NCBI GenBank assembly: GCA_947245585.1 | Contig: CAMXPV010000022.1 | Span: forward strand, 1-64,000 | Reading direction: 5' to 3' | Length of the DNA stretch: 64,000 bases | DNA from: an uncultured Lachnospiraceae bacterium | GTDB lineage: Bacteria; Bacillota; Clostridia; Lachnospirales; Lachnospiraceae | Program-made: the position numbers and the translations under genes | In this document: piece after piece, positions 62,564 through 64,000 of the stretch | How the letters are laid out: each line of letters begins with the position of its first letter | How positions within the stretch are numbered: position 1 is the first letter of the stretch | The notes under the pieces: generated by a model | Told to the model about the DNA's origin: nothing | Seen by the model: only the letters and a program-made list of their open reading frames with translations | Database searches by the model: none

Positions 62564-62797
62564 TTATATGCAAATATCCACCACAATAATATCCGGGCCG
62601 ATCTTTTTAATATCTTTATAACAGATCACGTAATCCGGATCGCTTTTGAAGAACCCACACCACTTATTGTCCCCCGGAATGATCAGCTTGCAAATCTGTC
62701 CCGTACACTCGTCAAATTCGAAGTCGTTCACTCTTCCCAGGCACTCGCAGTTTTTCAGGTTAATGACTTCCTTTTTCTTTAACTCCGAAAATAACAT
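62564..62797 (-). CDS. YlmC/YmxH family sporulation protein
   Basis: A 77-residue PRC-barrel-like protein MLFSELKKKEVINLKNCECLGRVNDFEFDECTGQICKLIIPGDNKWCGFF. Belongs to a small family found near sigG in spore formers and linked to sporulation by genome context. Start follows GGAGAGG. Function is unknown. Confidence 0.93.
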   Translation of the reverse strand: MLFSELKKKEVINLKNCECLGRVNDFEFDECTGQICKLIIPGDNKWCGFFKSDPDYVICYKDIKKIGPDIIVVDICI

Positions 62798-62873
62798 AGA
62801 AACCTCTCCGGGCCTTTTTATTATCCTATGATTCCGCCCGGGGAAAGTTCCTGTTTATTTCATTAGCCGTACA

Positions 62874-63677
62874 TCAGGGAATTTCGATATAATCCGCAGA
62901 GATATAGCCGTACTCGTAATCCTCGCCGACGAGCACCACCTGATACCACGAACCGCCCTCCACGGCCTCTGTGTATTCGTAGGTTTCCCCTTGCTTCGCC
63001 GTCTTGATAACGGTCGAATCTGTCGTACTTGGAGCCGTTCTGACACGCACATCCGCAATAGTGACAAGAGTGCCGCCGGATTCGCTTTCCGATAACTCTG
63101 CATCATCTTCCTCCGGCTGTTCTTCAAGAGCCTGCCCGTCGCCGTTTCCTTCCTCTTCGCCGTCCTGCTCTTCCTCTCCCTCTTCCTCGTCATTCTCCTG
63201 CTGTTCCTCAGCCGCCCTCTCATAATTCTTCGGCACATACCGCTGATACAGATTGTAACCAATTACGGCAACAATCACCAGAAGGACACAGCCGACCACG
63301 ACAGTCATGATCGTGAGAAAGTCCACGCTCTCCTCCTCATCATCGTCATCGTCCCAATCCTCATCCTCCCAATCCCGTCTTCTTCTCGGAGGCTCATCCC
63401 GGTAAACAGGTTTCTTTTTCGGCGGAGGCGCCGGATCCGCCTTACGCCTCGGCGCTGCCTCGGAACCTGACCTCTTTTTCGGTGCCGCATCCGAACCGGA
63501 TTTCTTAACCGGACGCGGTTCGCCCGTTTCCGCACCGCAGTTTGGACAGAACTTTGTACCTACGCGGTACAATTCTCCACACTCGGGACAACGCCTTTTC
63601 CTTATCACCTTAGCGCCGCACTCAGGACAGAACTGATCGTCCGGCAAGATCTGCGCGCCACATTTTTTACAAACCAT
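62874..63677 (-). CDS. Zinc-ribbon, membrane and SH3-domain protein
   Basis: A 267-residue protein. N-terminal double zinc ribbon (MVCKKCGAQILPDDQFCPECG, RRCPECGELYRVGTKFCPNCG), basic Pro/Lys/Arg stretch (PKKRSGSEAAPRRKADPAPPPKKK), acidic stretch (DWDDDDDEEES), membrane helix (about 134-156), then an acidic linker and a C-terminal SH3b domain (VTIADVRVRTAPSTTDSTVIKTAKQGETYEY). The ATG at 63677 has GAGGGG eight bases upstream. The C-terminal domain is outside the cell, the zinc ribbon inside. Divergent to sigG. A sporulation role is only suggested by position. Confidence 0.88.
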   Translation of the reverse strand: MVCKKCGAQILPDDQFCPECGAKVIRKRRCPECGELYRVGTKFCPNCGAETGEPRPVKKSGSDAAPKKRSGSEAAPRRKADPAPPPKKKPVYRDEPPRRRRDWEDEDWDDDDDEEESVDFLTIMTVVVGCVLLVIVAVIGYNLYQRYVPKNYERAAEEQQENDEEEGEEEQDGEEEGNGDGQALEEQPEEDDAELSESESGGTLVTIADVRVRTAPSTTDSTVIKTAKQGETYEYTEAVEGGSWYQVVLVGEDYEYGYISADYIEIP

Positions 63678-63854
63678 TTTCATCACCCCTCGATTATCTT
63701 TTGTCATATTATAATGTATCAAAAAACTTGCCTTTTGTAAAATCCAAACGAATCTTTTTTCCTTAAGATTTTGTGAATAATTTCCCAACAATCGCACATG
63801 CTTGTTACAAGCCCTAAAAGAACGGGACAACACTCACGAAAGGCTGGTACCTTC

Positions 63855-64000
63855 ATGATACAGGGAAAAGTAGAAATATGCGGCGTGAACACTGCCAAAC
63901 TGCCGCTTTTAAAAAATGCGGAAAAAGAGGAATTGTTTAAAAAGATTGAAAAAGGGGATCAGGAGGCCAGAATGGAATATATCAACGGCAATCTCCGTTT
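63855..64000 (+). CDS. sigG: RNA polymerase sporulation sigma factor SigG (partial)
   Basis: The first 48 residues are MIQGKVEICGVNTAKLPLLKNAEKEELFKKIEKGDQEARMEYINGNLRF, which match the very conserved N-terminus of forespore-specific sigma-G. The window ends inside region 2. The start follows AAAGG at ten bases. Typical neighbours of sigG in this family, YlmC and nrdR, lie close by but on the other strand. Confidence 0.95.
   Translation, partial: MIQGKVEICGVNTAKLPLLKNAEKEELFKKIEKGDQEARMEYINGNLR

Overview
The window looks like chromosomal DNA of a spore-forming, gut-type anaerobic Firmicute of the Lachnospiraceae (Clostridium cluster XIVa) kind. The evidence is sporulation sigma factor sigG and a YlmC/YmxH sporulation protein at the right edge, an NrdR/YqeG/AroE/AroK/AroQ/EF-P block in clostridial style, DUF5688 and CD1871A-type small proteins, class B sortase, an Lsa-type ABC-F protein, several MATE transporters and strong GGAGG ribosome binding sites. 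Base composition is medium, with A+T-richer patches near 10.7, 41-46 and 55.6 kb. No rRNA, CRISPR, insertion sequence or prophage was seen. There is one tRNA. No gene-free stretch exceeds about 255 bases.

Layout. 0-9.7 kb, all minus strand: an OmpR-type regulator (cut by the window edge), radical SAM AmrS, a Memo-AMMECR1 fusion, a split ChrA chromate transporter, a NifX-like metal-cluster protein and an esterase; then a redox cluster of TlpA-like lipoprotein, 50-residue CXXC protein, polyferredoxin, dehydratase-activase-like protein and a dicarboxylate symporter with an extra N-terminal domain. 9.8-15.8 kb: a broken HTH/zinc-ribbon gene, a small helical protein, FapA-like DUF342 protein, and a MerR-controlled MATE pump whose operator recurs in front of a decayed serine hydrolase. 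16-28 kb: alpha-galactosidase with a chemoreceptor, LysR/MATE, GNAT, AlkD, a substrate-binding-protein remnant, a Na/Pi cotransporter, a flavodoxin-like protein and an FRG-domain protein. 28-35 kb: a complete carbohydrate ABC transporter, a strongly expressed-looking lipoprotein and an ECF sigma/membrane anti-sigma pair. 35-41 kb: aldolase, aminopeptidase P, MATE and cupin, then a second MATE.

41-46 kb is accessory. It holds an Lsa-family ABC-F gene behind a leader with a three-codon upstream ORF and alternative hairpins, then a small toxin-antitoxin pair enclosed by two 52-bp near-identical terminator repeats, an acidic coiled-coil protein and an A+T-rich DUF1796 gene. 46-55.5 kb: PH-like membrane protein, methyltransferase, rubredoxin-GltB fusion, DUF362 ferredoxin, HD-GYP protein, SOS-controlled Y-family polymerase with YolD partner, sortase B, a MATE remnant and glutamate dehydrogenase. 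55.7-64 kb: a second small helical protein, SH3 proteins, tRNA-Arg(CCG), DUF5688 protein, the efp/aro block, nrdR, ylmC, a zinc-ribbon SH3 protein and sigG.

The most distinctive items are the attenuator-like leader of the ABC-F gene, the MerR operator shared by two promoters with exact 19-bp spacers, the repeat-flanked toxin-antitoxin cassette whose toxin has lost an internal segment, and the TlpA/CXXC/polyferredoxin/activase-like/symporter gene cluster. No wholly new multi-gene system could be proven from sequence alone.
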